Below, piece after piece: positions 1-8,390 of a stretch of 64,000 nucleotides of DNA. A program made the position numbers and the translations under genes. Each line of letters starts with the position of its first letter. The stretch's first letter is position 1. The notes below the pieces were generated by a model. The model saw only the letters and a program-made list of their open reading frames with translations, had not been told where the DNA came from and did not search any database. The stretch comes from an uncultured Bacteroidales bacterium (lineage in GTDB: Bacteria; Bacteroidota; Bacteroidia; Bacteroidales; UBA932): positions 62,001 through 126,000 of the forward strand of contig CASFSL010000040.1 in NCBI GenBank assembly GCA_949297365.1, read 5' to 3'.

Positions 1-780
1 AACATACTGCTTATCCTCGGCATTCTCGTGGCAGGCTACCTGGTCGTCATCCTTTCCCTCAAGGCCGTGACACGCCACAATCAGGAACTTGCCGTACCGG
101 ACTTCTCAGGCATGAGTCTGGAAGAAGCCGGAGCACTGGCCGAGGCCGAAGGCTTAAGAATAGACGTAACCGACTCGGTGTACATAAGAGGAATGGAGCG
201 CGGAGCCATCTCGCGCCAGAATCCCCTTCCCGGCTCAAAGGTCAAGAAGAACAGGAGAATACTCCTGGTAATCAACTCAGTGATTCCCCGGCAGTCCATC
301 GTGCCCTCCGTTACCGGATATTCATTCCGGCAGGCCAAGGCCGAGCTGATAGCCAACGGCCTCAGAGTGGGACGGCTGATCTATCAGGAGGATATGGCCA
401 CAAACAATGTCCTTGAGCAGCAGTACAGAGGAGAGGACATCGCCCCCGGTACGAAACTCAACAGCGGCACCGCCATAGACCTGATTCTGGGCCTCAATCC
501 GGAAGACAGTGCGACATTCGTTCCCAACGTGGTCGGCTACAAATACCAGATGGCCACGGAGCTCCTGCAGGACAACTCCCTGAACATCTACAGCTGCGAT
601 TTTGACAGCACAGTATCTACATATTCCGACACCCTGGAAGCATACGTCTACGGCCAGTATCCGCCTGCTTCCGATTCCATAACCGTCAGGACAGGCTCGG
701 CAGTGTCCCTTTTCCTGTCCAAGGACATAACCAGAATACCAGTGCCCGATGACGAAGCAGACAGCACCGACTCCCTCTGA
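1..780 (+). CDS. PASTA-domain membrane protein (5' end outside window)
   Basis: Reading frame 1 is open from the first base, so the true start lies upstream; 259 residues are visible. It begins inside a hydrophobic segment (about residues 1-20), a probable single membrane anchor, followed by three PASTA repeats at about residues 30-95, 97-160 and 165-240, each opening with a V-P-x-x-x-G pattern (VPDFSGMS, VPSVTGYS, VPNVVGYK). PASTA domains bind peptidoglycan or muropeptides in penicillin-binding proteins and Ser/Thr kinases; stand-alone anchored PASTA proteins are common in Bacteroidota and their job is not settled. The tail is acidic (DDEADSTDSL). The gene overlaps the rluD reading frame by 32 bp, so the two are probably co-transcribed. 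Confidence 0.85.
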   Translation, partial: NILLILGILVAGYLVVILSLKAVTRHNQELAVPDFSGMSLEEAGALAEAEGLRIDVTDSVYIRGMERGAISRQNPLPGSKVKKNRRILLVINSVIPRQSIVPSVTGYSFRQAKAELIANGLRVGRLIYQEDMATNNVLEQQYRGEDIAPGTKLNSGTAIDLILGLNPEDSATFVPNVVGYKYQMATELLQDNSLNIYSCDFDSTVSTYSDTLEAYVYGQYPPASDSITVRTGSAVSLFLSKDITRIPVPDDEADSTDSL

Positions 781-1834
781 GCAATGGGATGACATAGAAG
801 AGCTGGACGACAGCCCTGATTCCGATGAGGAACAGGGGATGTTCGAGCATTACGGCCTGACCGTAGACCGCGGCCAGAGTCTGCTGCGCATAGACAAGTA
901 CCTCACTGCGCACATAGAGGGCGCATCCAGGCACCGCATACAGCTGGCCATTGACGCAGGCTATGTGCGGGTCAACGGGACGGTCATAAAGGCCAACTAC
1001 AAAGTAAAGCCCCTGGATGAGATAAAGATATTCCTGCCTTACCGCCGCCGAGGTTTCGAGATACTTCCCGAGAAGATGGATCTGGACATAAGATATGAGG
1101 ACGAGGACGTGCTGGTGGTCAACAAGCCGGCCGGACTGGTGGTACACCCGGGCTGCGGCCACTTCACCGGCACCCTGCTCAACGGCCTGGCCTGGTATCT
1201 GGGACGGAGCCAGGGCCCGGATGCCCCGGATGACCGCATGGGCATACTCGTACACCGCATCGACAAGGACACTTCCGGGACCCTGCTGATAGCCAAGAAC
1301 GACGATGCCCAGGCCTATCTGGCCCGGCAGTTCTTCGTCCACTCCATAGAGAGAAAATATACGGCAATAGTCTGGGGCGATATGGAGCAGGACTCCGGCA
1401 CCATAACCGGCGACATAGGCCGGGATCCCAACGACAGGCTCCGCTTCAAGGTCGTGGAGGACGGCACGGGAAAGCACGCCGTCACCCACTGGCGTGTCAT
1501 TGAGAGGCTGGGCTACATCACTGTCGTAGAATGTTCCCTGGAGACAGGCCGCACCCACCAGATCAGGGTACACATGAACCATATCGGCCATCCTCTTTTC
1601 AACGACAGCAGATACGGAGGGGACAGAATACTCAAGGGCACCCTTTACTCAAAATACCGGCAGTTCATAGACAACTGCTTCGAGATTCTTCCGCGTCAGG
1701 CCCTTCACGCCGGCACGATAGGGTTCATCCACCCGCGCACACATGAGAAAGTCACGGTCAGCAGCGGACTGCCGGCTGACATGACCGCACTGATAGAGAA
1801 GTTCCGTAACTTTGTGAGCAGCCGACAGGCCTAA
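749..1834 (+). CDS. rluD: Ribosomal large subunit pseudouridine synthase, RluD/RluA family
   Basis: 361 residues. An S4-like RNA-binding domain lies at about 48-110 (LRIDKYLTAHIEGASRHRIQ), followed by the catalytic domain with the signature HRIDKDTSG around residue 170, whose aspartate is the family catalytic nucleophile. The C-terminal RTHQIRVHMNHIGHPL motif is also typical. It isomerises uridines of 23S rRNA (RluD-type sites are in helix 69). The ATG at 749 lies inside the preceding PASTA gene; a later start near 842 (Met-Phe-Glu-His) would remove an acidic N-terminal stretch of about 30 residues, so the exact start is uncertain. Its TAA stop is interlocked with the stop codon of the convergent outer membrane protein gene. 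Confidence 0.92.
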   Translation: MTKQTAPTPSEQWDDIEELDDSPDSDEEQGMFEHYGLTVDRGQSLLRIDKYLTAHIEGASRHRIQLAIDAGYVRVNGTVIKANYKVKPLDEIKIFLPYRRRGFEILPEKMDLDIRYEDEDVLVVNKPAGLVVHPGCGHFTGTLLNGLAWYLGRSQGPDAPDDRMGILVHRIDKDTSGTLLIAKNDDAQAYLARQFFVHSIERKYTAIVWGDMEQDSGTITGDIGRDPNDRLRFKVVEDGTGKHAVTHWRVIERLGYITVVECSLETGRTHQIRVHMNHIGHPLFNDSRYGGDRILKGTLYSKYRQFIDNCFEILPRQALHAGTIGFIHPRTHEKVTVSSGLPADMTALIEKFRNFVSSRQA

Positions 1835-4650
1835 CGCCTATGAGGAGGAGGCCCTCCGGGGCCGCGTCTCATACCTCCGCCCATCATCCTGTCGAAATTG
1901 CCGAAACGATAGACGAGGCTTATGATGAAATACTGCCCGAGGGTATTGTTGTAGGTGTCCTCGATGTAGTTGTCAGTGGTATTGCGGTAATTGTTCCTGG
2001 ACTGATTGAGTATATCGTAGACCTTCAGGCGCAGGGTCATCTTTTTCTTCAGGAACGACTGCGATATCTCGGCGTTCCAGGTCAGGGACGGCTCACCGAA
2101 ACCGGCATCGTATCCGATATAATAATTGTACCTGGCATCGGTGGCGATCTCCATACCCCAGGGCAGGGTGGCCGTCACCTCGGCGAACACCGAGTTGTCC
2201 CATGTATCGGAACGGGCCTGCGAGGCAATCTCGTACCACGCCTTGCGGTATGAGGCGCGGGCACCGAGACGGGTCTCCAGATAATCGTTCCTGTAGACGA
2301 ACGTCAGATTCTCCATCACTGAAAGGGTCGTCGTCCTGCCTGCGATAAGGTCATCCATTATCTCGTCCAGAGTCGTGGCCGTAGTATCGTTGCCGGTATA
2401 GGACAGACTGCTGTTGACAGCCGCACGGGTAAAGGACATGATAGAGAAGCCGGACTTGGCTATCTGGGAATTGACCATGAACATCAGGTCTCCTCCTATG
2501 ACCGGCCGGTCGGAGTTGATGGGAGCCGTGTACTGCACTCCCGAGCCGTCGTACCAGCTGGCGTTGATGATATCGTCCTTGGTATAGTTGAATCCTCCCA
2601 TCAGAGCGTAGGTGGAGAAGGTCTTCATATCCGTATAGTCATAGTGCATCCTCAGCCTGTGCTGGAACTCGGGCTTAAGAGTGGGATTACCCAATGACAC
2701 ATACAGAGGGTCCGAATTGTCCGGCACGGGCATCAGCTGATTGACAGAAGGCTCTGAAGTACGGCCCCAGTAGAACAGACGAAGGAACTCATTGTCCGAG
2801 AAGTTGTAGTCAAACCTTGCCGACGGAGCGAAGTTCCATACCGTATAGGAAGTGTCCCTGGCCGCCCCCATCTGTCCTACAGTCCGGGTAGTGGACGGTT
2901 CGGCATTGACTCCTATCTGGAGATTGTATTTCTCCTCCTGCTTCATCATGCTCACCTGCATCCTGTGGCTCAGGAAGGTGTTGGTCATACGGCTGGAATA
3001 GTCATCCATCAATCTACCGCTGACGTTGTCATAAGTCATCTTCTCCGACTGATACTGCTGCCAGTCAAAGCGATAGGAGCCCAGCAGGAAAAAATTCCTG
3101 CCCAGAGGCTCGGTATACGTCAGGTCTGCGGACACCGAATAACTCTCGTCCCTCTGGTCATACCTTTGATCAATAGTATCTGCTACAGGAAGAAGATTGT
3201 CCGTATAAGTATTGGTCTCGGAATAGTTAGTACCGCTATAGTCATTGTTGGACAGGGAATAGTCCACATTAAGGGACAAGGTACGGCCCTTGGTCTCCCC
3301 TATCTTCTGTCTTAAAAGCAGACGGCCTCTTGTCCGCCACGAGATACCGTCCGAGGTGGACTCGCTGCGTCCGCCATTGACCTTGCTGCCGCTCTCGGAA
3401 TTGTCCGTGGAATACTCGTTCATCTCATCGTAGCGGCTGCGCCCGTAGTTGAAGCGTGGACGGAAGAGTATGGAAGTCTTGTCGTTGAACTTATAGTCAA
3501 ACACCACTCCGCCACGGTGTCCGTCACTGAAGAAGCGGCTGGTCTCGTTGTTGTCTGTTATCAGACTGGAGCCGTCCCCCAGGAAGGTAGTTCTGCTGCT
3601 GCGCTCCTCCACGTCCCTTATAGAACCGTTGTAGAGATAATTGCCGCCTATCTCGCGGTCCTTGTCCCCGCCGATATTCATATTGCCGTTCACTCCGGCC
3701 ATCCAGGAGGTCATGATACCTCCGCGGTTGCCGCCGAAGCCGCGCCCGCGCATACCGCCGCCCATCTCGCTGTTCATGTCGTTGAATCCGCGGTTGTTGG
3801 TGTTGTTGCCGTTGAGTATGAAGCTGATCTGATTGTTCTCGGTGAAGCGGCCTATCATGCCGGAAGCCTGATAACGGGCTGCGTGCTCCTCCGTCTGCAG
3901 GTCGTGTCCGCCTCCTGCCGTCACATTGCCGAACCAGGCCTCCAGCATACCCGGCTTGATGCTCAGGTCTATGACCTTCTCCTCATTGCCGTCGTCTATG
4001 CCGGTAAACTCGGCCTGATCGGACTTCTTGTCCACTATCTTGACTTTCTGTATTATCTGCGCAGGGATATTCTTGGATGCCAGCGAAGGGTCGTCCAGAA
4101 AGAATTCCTTGCCGCCTATCATTATCTTGTTTATCGTCTCTCCCTGATACGATATCGCTCCGTCACTGTCCACATCCACGCCGGGCAGCTTCTTGAGCAG
4201 GTCCTCCAGCACGTCATTGTCAGTGGTCTTGTAAGCCGCGGCACTGTACTCTATCGTATCTTTCTTAACCACTATGGGATTGCCGACAGCCGACACCACC
4301 ACCGCGTCCAGCATCTCCACGTCCTCGCTCATGAACAGCTCTCCGAGGTCCGTCACCGCCTTGTCCACCGTGATATTGCGGACAAGCTTCCTGTACCCGA
4401 CCATATCCGCCACGAACATATACTTGCCCGCCGGGACTCCTTTAATCATACCCTTGCCGTCGGCATCCGTCACGGCATAGTATGCGCTGGTGTTTCCGTC
4501 CTTGGAAAGATATATGGTGGCGAACGACACCGGTTCCAGCGAGAGGGTGTCGGTCAGCTTAACCTTCACAGTATTGTCACCTTTCTGCGCAAAAAGGCTC
4601 CATGCGGAAAATATCAGCAGCAGCGCAGAAAGAAGGCGTTTGTATGTCAT
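1831..4650 (-). CDS. Outer membrane beta-barrel (TonB-receptor-like) protein
   Basis: 939 residues with a signal peptide (MTYKRLLSALLLIFSAWSLF, cleavage after about residue 21). Residues 25-105 resemble a carboxypeptidase-regulatory-like beta-sandwich, followed by a plug-like region (about 110-230, with LEDLLKKLPGVDVDSDG) and a long barrel of alternating beta strands rich in aromatic and Asn/Tyr residues. This is the layout of the Bacteroidota OMP_b-brl_3 family, related to TonB-dependent receptors; the substrate cannot be told from sequence. No SusD-like partner is adjacent. Two oddities are a Gly/Arg/Met-rich loop near residues 290-312 and a Gly/Pro/Arg tail after the last strand, whereas barrels usually end on an aromatic residue. 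Confidence 0.85.
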   Translation of the reverse strand: MTYKRLLSALLLIFSAWSLFAQKGDNTVKVKLTDTLSLEPVSFATIYLSKDGNTSAYYAVTDADGKGMIKGVPAGKYMFVADMVGYRKLVRNITVDKAVTDLGELFMSEDVEMLDAVVVSAVGNPIVVKKDTIEYSAAAYKTTDNDVLEDLLKKLPGVDVDSDGAISYQGETINKIMIGGKEFFLDDPSLASKNIPAQIIQKVKIVDKKSDQAEFTGIDDGNEEKVIDLSIKPGMLEAWFGNVTAGGGHDLQTEEHAARYQASGMIGRFTENNQISFILNGNNTNNRGFNDMNSEMGGGMRGRGFGGNRGGIMTSWMAGVNGNMNIGGDKDREIGGNYLYNGSIRDVEERSSRTTFLGDGSSLITDNNETSRFFSDGHRGGVVFDYKFNDKTSILFRPRFNYGRSRYDEMNEYSTDNSESGSKVNGGRSESTSDGISWRTRGRLLLRQKIGETKGRTLSLNVDYSLSNNDYSGTNYSETNTYTDNLLPVADTIDQRYDQRDESYSVSADLTYTEPLGRNFFLLGSYRFDWQQYQSEKMTYDNVSGRLMDDYSSRMTNTFLSHRMQVSMMKQEEKYNLQIGVNAEPSTTRTVGQMGAARDTSYTVWNFAPSARFDYNFSDNEFLRLFYWGRTSEPSVNQLMPVPDNSDPLYVSLGNPTLKPEFQHRLRMHYDYTDMKTFSTYALMGGFNYTKDDIINASWYDGSGVQYTAPINSDRPVIGGDLMFMVNSQIAKSGFSIMSFTRAAVNSSLSYTGNDTTATTLDEIMDDLIAGRTTTLSVMENLTFVYRNDYLETRLGARASYRKAWYEIASQARSDTWDNSVFAEVTATLPWGMEIATDARYNYYIGYDAGFGEPSLTWNAEISQSFLKKKMTLRLKVYDILNQSRNNYRNTTDNYIEDTYNNTLGQYFIISLVYRFGNFDRMMGGGMRRGPGGPPPHRR

Positions 4651-4733
4651 CGTGTGTCAGAATTAAAAAACGTTGTTTTGACAAATCTCAACTGCGATAG
4701 TTTAAACGGACAGGTATTAAGTTTTGCGGCTGT

Positions 4734-5291
4734 TCAACGCATCCGCTCGGGATGGGACTTCACGAACTTCTCCCAGCTGGTGGAGTTCTCTAGATCCGCG
4801 AACGGATTGACCAGCTGGTAGAAATGACACAGGGCTATGGCCAGGGCATCCGATGCGTCCAGAAACTCCGGCCTGAGCTCCGTCGCCAAAGTTCTGGACA
4901 GGATCAGGGCTACCTGCTCCTTTGAGGCCGCTCCCTGACCGGTGACAGCCATCTTGACCTTCCGCGGAGCATACTCGAAGATAGGGACATTGGCCGCAAT
5001 GGCAGCCGCAATGGCAGCTCCCTGAGCCCGTCCCAGTTTCAGCATGACCTGAGGATTCTTTCCATAGAAAGGGGCCTCGACCGCCACGTCATCCGGGGTA
5101 TATCTGGAGATAATCCTGCTGACTTCCGTAAATATGGTATTGAGCTTCGCGAAATGGTCCTTCTCCTTCCGCAAGTCCACCACCCCCATGTCCACATAGT
5201 GGACCTTACGTCTGTCTGCAAGAATGACCCCGTAACCAAGAATCATGGTTCCGGGGTCTATTCCCAATATCACCCTCTGTGCGTCGTTCAT
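4734..5291 (-). CDS. ruvC: Crossover junction endodeoxyribonuclease RuvC
   Basis: 185 residues, usual length. It resolves Holliday junctions as a dimer working with RuvAB during recombination and repair. The RNase H-like acidic residues are visible: Asp in ILGIDPGTMILGYGVI near the N terminus, Glu in VAVEAPFYGKNPQ, and the C-terminal DASDALAIALCH pair. It lies 5 bp downstream of serS on the same strand and is probably the last gene of the rplU-rpmA-serS-ruvC direction. The C terminus runs about 20 residues past the catalytic core (LENSTSWEKFVKSHPERMR), a minor extension. Confidence 0.95.
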   Translation of the reverse strand: MNDAQRVILGIDPGTMILGYGVILADRRKVHYVDMGVVDLRKEKDHFAKLNTIFTEVSRIISRYTPDDVAVEAPFYGKNPQVMLKLGRAQGAAIAAAIAANVPIFEYAPRKVKMAVTGQGAASKEQVALILSRTLATELRPEFLDASDALAIALCHFYQLVNPFADLENSTSWEKFVKSHPERMR

Positions 5292-5296
5292 CGGAC

Positions 5297-6568
5297 TCAG
5301 TCTATCCGGATGAAGCGGGTATATTCCTGCAGCACCTTCGGGATGTTGATGCCGTCGGGAGTCTGGTTGTTCTCAAGCAGGGCGGCCACTATCCTGGGCA
5401 GAGCCAGAGAACTGCCGTTGAGAGTGTGGGCCAGATTGATCTTGCCCTCACCGTCCTTGTATCTGAGCTTAAGCCTGTTGGCCTGATATGACTTGAAGTT
5501 GGACACCGAGCTGACCTCCAGCCACCTCTGCTGGGCCGCCGAGAACACCTCGAAATCGTAGGTAATAGCCGACGTGAAGCTCATGTCACCGCCGCACAGA
5601 CGGACTATGCGGTAAGGCAGTCCGAGAGACTTCACAAGCCTCTCTACATGGAGCACCATCTCGTTGAGAGCCCGCTCCGATGCATCGGGAAGCGAGAGCT
5701 GCACTATCTCCACCTTGTCGAACTGATGCAGGCGGTTCAGACCGCGCACGTCCTTGCCGTATGAGCCGGCCTCCCTTCTGAAGCAGGGAGTATAGGCCGT
5801 CATCTTCACGGGGAAGTCAGACTCACTCAGGATGGTATCCCTGTAGATATTGGTCACGGGCACCTCGGCCGTAGGCACCATGTAGAATTTGTCCAGCGAG
5901 ACAAAGTACATCTGTCCCTCCTTGTCCGGCAGCTGGCCGGTACCGAAGCCCGACGCCTCATTGACCAGAATAGGAGGCTCTATCTCCATATAGCCCGCCT
6001 TTGTGTTGAAATCCAGGAAATACTGAATCAGAGCCCTCTGAAGCTTGGCTCCCTTGCCCTTGTACACCGGGAAACCGGCACCCGTCAGCTTCACTCCCAG
6101 GTCAAAGTCTATGATATCGTATTTTGAGGCGAGTTCCCAGTGCGGAAGAGCACCTTCAGGGAGTTCCGGTATCTCCCCGCCCATACGGACTATTACATTG
6201 TCATCTGCATTCCTGCCCGCGGGCACTATGTCATCCGGGATATTGGGCAGCTGCACCAGCAATTCGTCCTGCAGCTTCTGGCTCTCCTCCATCTGAGACT
6301 CTATCTTCCTGGAGTTCTCTTTCATCTGAGCCACTTCCTTCTTGGCCGCCTCGGCCTCATCCTTCCTGCCCTGCTGCATCAGGGCTCCTATCTCCTTTGC
6401 CTTGGCCTTCTGAGCCGCGAGAGCCGCGTCCAGTTCCGTCTGGCAGGAACGTCTCACCCTGTCCTGCTCCAGTATTTTCTCCACTATGGCGGATGCGTCA
6501 AAATTCTTTACCGCAAGCCTTTCGATTACAAACTGAGGGTCATCCCTCAAAAGTTTAAGAGTCAACAT
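5297..6568 (-). CDS. serS: Seryl-tRNA synthetase
   Basis: 423 residues, full length. It charges tRNA-Ser and tRNA-Sec with serine. The N-terminal coiled-coil arm (about 25-105, rich in Lys/Glu/Ala) grips the tRNA long variable arm. The class II core follows, with motif 2 (FRREAGSYGKDVRGLNRLHQ) and motif 3 (LALPRIVAALLENNQ). A Bacteroidota -7 box lies just upstream (minus strand 6599-6592), so serS probably has its own promoter after the rpmA terminator. Confidence 0.97.
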   Translation of the reverse strand: MLTLKLLRDDPQFVIERLAVKNFDASAIVEKILEQDRVRRSCQTELDAALAAQKAKAKEIGALMQQGRKDEAEAAKKEVAQMKENSRKIESQMEESQKLQDELLVQLPNIPDDIVPAGRNADDNVIVRMGGEIPELPEGALPHWELASKYDIIDFDLGVKLTGAGFPVYKGKGAKLQRALIQYFLDFNTKAGYMEIEPPILVNEASGFGTGQLPDKEGQMYFVSLDKFYMVPTAEVPVTNIYRDTILSESDFPVKMTAYTPCFRREAGSYGKDVRGLNRLHQFDKVEIVQLSLPDASERALNEMVLHVERLVKSLGLPYRIVRLCGGDMSFTSAITYDFEVFSAAQQRWLEVSSVSNFKSYQANRLKLRYKDGEGKINLAHTLNGSSLALPRIVAALLENNQTPDGINIPKVLQEYTRFIRID

Positions 6569-6591
6569 CTGTCTATCATTTTTTCAACGCG

Positions 6592-6599
6592 CAAAGATA
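6592..6599 (-). promoter_or_regulatory. serS -7 promoter box (TATCTTTG)
   Basis: On the minus strand the sequence TATCTTTG, a full match to the Bacteroidota -7 consensus TAnnTTTG, lies 24 bp before the serS ATG. No clean TTTG -33 box is visible; the upstream stretch is T-rich and overlaps the rpmA terminator U-run. Confidence 0.5.
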
Positions 6600-6611
6600 A
6601 TCAAATATAAT

Positions 6612-6640
6612 AAAAAATGAGCTGCCTTGACGGGCAGCCC
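6612..6640 (-). terminator. Rho-independent terminator after rpmA
   Basis: Read on the minus strand, a GC-rich hairpin (GCTGCC, 6-nt loop, GGCAGC) is followed by a run of six T residues. It separates the rplU-rpmA unit from serS. Confidence 0.65.
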
Positions 6641-6665
6641 ACTTACTTTCATCTCCTATCGGTCA

Positions 6666-6929
6666 TTACTCCGCGCTGGGAGGTATAATCGATACATAGG
6701 ACTTGTTCTCCCTGGTCTTGCGGAAAGACACCACACCGTCTACAAGAGCGTAAAGGGTATGGTCCTTGCCCATACCTACATTCTGACCGGGATAGTGTAC
6801 TGTTCCTCTCTGACGGACGAGGATATTGCCGGCCTTGGCCATCTGGCCGCCGAACAATTTGAGTCCAAGTCGTTTGCTGTGTGATTCACGACCGTTCTTC
6901 GAACTACCGACACCTTTTTTATGAGCCAT
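6666..6929 (-). CDS. rpmA: 50S ribosomal protein L27
   Basis: 87 residues, usual length. L27 sits at the peptidyl-transferase centre with its N terminus reaching the tRNA ends. The start [20 protein letters not shown] matches the bacterial family without an N-terminal cleavage extension, and [10 protein letters not shown] followed by the GNILVRQRG and [10 protein letters not shown] motifs are recognisable. It follows rplU by 18 bp in the universal L21-L27 pair. Confidence 0.97.
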   Translation of the reverse strand: MAHKKGVGSSKNGRESHSKRLGLKLFGGQMAKAGNILVRQRGTVHYPGQNVGMGKDHTLYALVDGVVSFRKTRENKSYVSIIPPSAE

Positions 6930-6947
6930 AATCTGTCCTCCTGATAA

Positions 6948-7256
6948 TTAAGCGATCTCGTCGATGAGAATCTGGGTTAAACACTGGCGGTGACCATTGA
7001 GCTTCTGGTAGCCTTTACGACGTCTCTTCTTGAATACCAGAACCTTGTCAGCCTTTACATGATCCAGGATGGTAGCCTTTACGCTGGCACCGTCCACATA
7101 GGGAGTACCCACTTTGACCGAACCGTTGTCATCGGTCAGAAGCACTTTGCTGAAATCAAGAGAAGCACCCTTCTCGCCCTCAAGACGGTTCACGAAGATC
7201 TTCTTCCCTTTCTCAACCTTGAATTGCTGTCCTGCAATGTCTACAATTGCGTACAT
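6948..7256 (-). CDS. rplU: 50S ribosomal protein L21
   Basis: 102 residues. L21 binds 23S rRNA and L20 in the large subunit. The family start MYAIVDIAGQQFKVEKGKKI and the RRRKGYQKLNGHRQ tail are clear. It is the first gene after a strong Bacteroidota promoter (7390-7359, minus), which leaves a 5' leader of roughly 95 nt that could hold autoregulatory structure; I did not identify a specific fold. Confidence 0.97.
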   Translation of the reverse strand: MYAIVDIAGQQFKVEKGKKIFVNRLEGEKGASLDFSKVLLTDDNGSVKVGTPYVDGASVKATILDHVKADKVLVFKKRRRKGYQKLNGHRQCLTQILIDEIA

Positions 7257-7358
7257 CTAATAAAATAATTTAAAAATTAACGGCAGTAAGCGGTTATTAT
7301 ACTTTCAAATAACTCTTATTCAGCAGCTTAACAACCTACATTGTGTATTTTGGGAGAG

Positions 7359-7390
7359 CAAAAGTAATACATTTCCTCATTTTTCCCAAA
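7359..7390 (-). promoter_or_regulatory. rplU-rpmA promoter (TTTG-N20-TACTTTTG)
   Basis: On the minus strand a TTTG -33 box (7390-7387) is separated by 20 bp from TACTTTTG (7366-7359), a perfect TAnnTTTG -7 box. This is the Bacteroidota housekeeping promoter arrangement. It lies nearly back to back with the -7 box of the divergent ATPase gene. Confidence 0.7.
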
Positions 7391-7418
7391 TTAAAGGCAG
7401 AAAAATTACTTTTTTTCC

Positions 7419-7426
7419 TATTTTTG
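7419..7426 (+). promoter_or_regulatory. -7 box (TATTTTTG) for the ATPase-sirtuin pair
   Basis: TATTTTTG matches TAnnTTTG and lies 21 bp before the ATG at 7448. It supports 7448 as the true start, because the upstream in-frame Met at 7343 would lie 5' of the promoter. Confidence 0.45.
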
Positions 7427-7447
7427 CTAAAGAGAAAGACCGCAATC

Positions 7448-8386
7448 ATGGAATCCCCTTTTACCTACAACTGCACTGCCTCCGGGAACAGTTTCCTCGC
7501 GAGAAAGAAGGAAGTCAGTCAGACCGTCCTCAACATCCGCAGCAGAGTCCACACCGTAATCTACGAGCCGCCCAAGACCGGCAAGCAGTCCCTGATAGAC
7601 ATGGCCGTCTCCCAGAGCGGGCTGACTCCGGCCTGCATCGACATGATAGGCATGATTGACGCGGACGAGCTGCTCCGGGCACTGCAGGACACATCGGACC
7701 ATACCTTAATATATATTAAGAACTTCCAGAACCTCCTGGGGCTGCCGGACTGGGAGAAGACGGCGGCCGTGCTGAGCCACAGTATGCAGAAGGAAGATGC
7801 ACCGGTATACATCCTGTCCGGCTCGGGGATCAACGCCATGAAGCATATCTTCGAGGAGAAAAAACTCTTCTACCGGCAGTACGAGAGGGTAAGGCTCTCC
7901 CCCATAGACGAGCGTTCCGTCACCGACCATATCATCAGGACATTCCTGAAAGTCGGCAGGGTCGTGGAGCAGAGCCAGGCCGAACGCATCTACAACACAG
8001 CGGACGGACACCCCTGGTACATCTGGCAGATAGCCGACACCTGCTTCAACCTGACAAAGGGATACCTCAGCGACAACATCATCACCGAAGCCGTGGACTC
8101 CCTGCTGTACACGCACTCAGTCAGGTTTCAGGAGACCGTGGACAATCTGAGCCGGTATCAGCTGTATTTCCTGAGAGCGGTCTTCGACGGCATCTCCAAG
8201 GCCAGCTCCTCGGAAGTGATTGAGCGTTACCGCCTCAACTCCTCCGCCAATGTACACCGCATTAAGGAGGCCCTAACCAAAAAGGAGGTCATCCATATCG
8301 ACGGACAGGACACTCCGAGGATCATCGACCCTATCTTCCGGCTATGGCTGAAGAGATTCTATTTCAAGGACAATAAAGAACAATAA
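7448..8386 (+). CDS. P-loop ATPase (AAA/STAND-like), unknown role
   Basis: 312 residues from the ATG at 7448; the frame is open back to 7343, but that 35-residue extension (Phe/Leu/Lys-rich) lies over promoter sequence. A somewhat degenerate Walker A is seen near residue 39 (EPPKTGKQSL) and a Walker B-like LIYIKNF near residue 90, followed by a sensor-like YILSGSG strand. The C-terminal third looks like a winged helix (LNSSANVHRIKEALTKKEV) ending in IDPIFRLWLKRFYF, the arrangement of the archaeal-type ATPases (ATPase_2 family) common in Bacteroidota. Substrate and function are unknown. The sirtuin gene starts 4 bp after its stop, so the two are almost certainly co-transcribed. Confidence 0.65.
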   Translation: MESPFTYNCTASGNSFLARKKEVSQTVLNIRSRVHTVIYEPPKTGKQSLIDMAVSQSGLTPACIDMIGMIDADELLRALQDTSDHTLIYIKNFQNLLGLPDWEKTAAVLSHSMQKEDAPVYILSGSGINAMKHIFEEKKLFYRQYERVRLSPIDERSVTDHIIRTFLKVGRVVEQSQAERIYNTADGHPWYIWQIADTCFNLTKGYLSDNIITEAVDSLLYTHSVRFQETVDNLSRYQLYFLRAVFDGISKASSSEVIERYRLNSSANVHRIKEALTKKEVIHIDGQDTPRIIDPIFRLWLKRFYFKDNKEQ

Positions 8387-8390
8387 TACC

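Noticed and set aside
3517..4821. 434-codon plus-strand open frame opposite the outer membrane protein gene
   Set aside because: It is antisense to a protein with signal peptide and barrel features, has low-complexity His/Val/Leu-rich content and no domain; it is a shadow of high-GC coding DNA.
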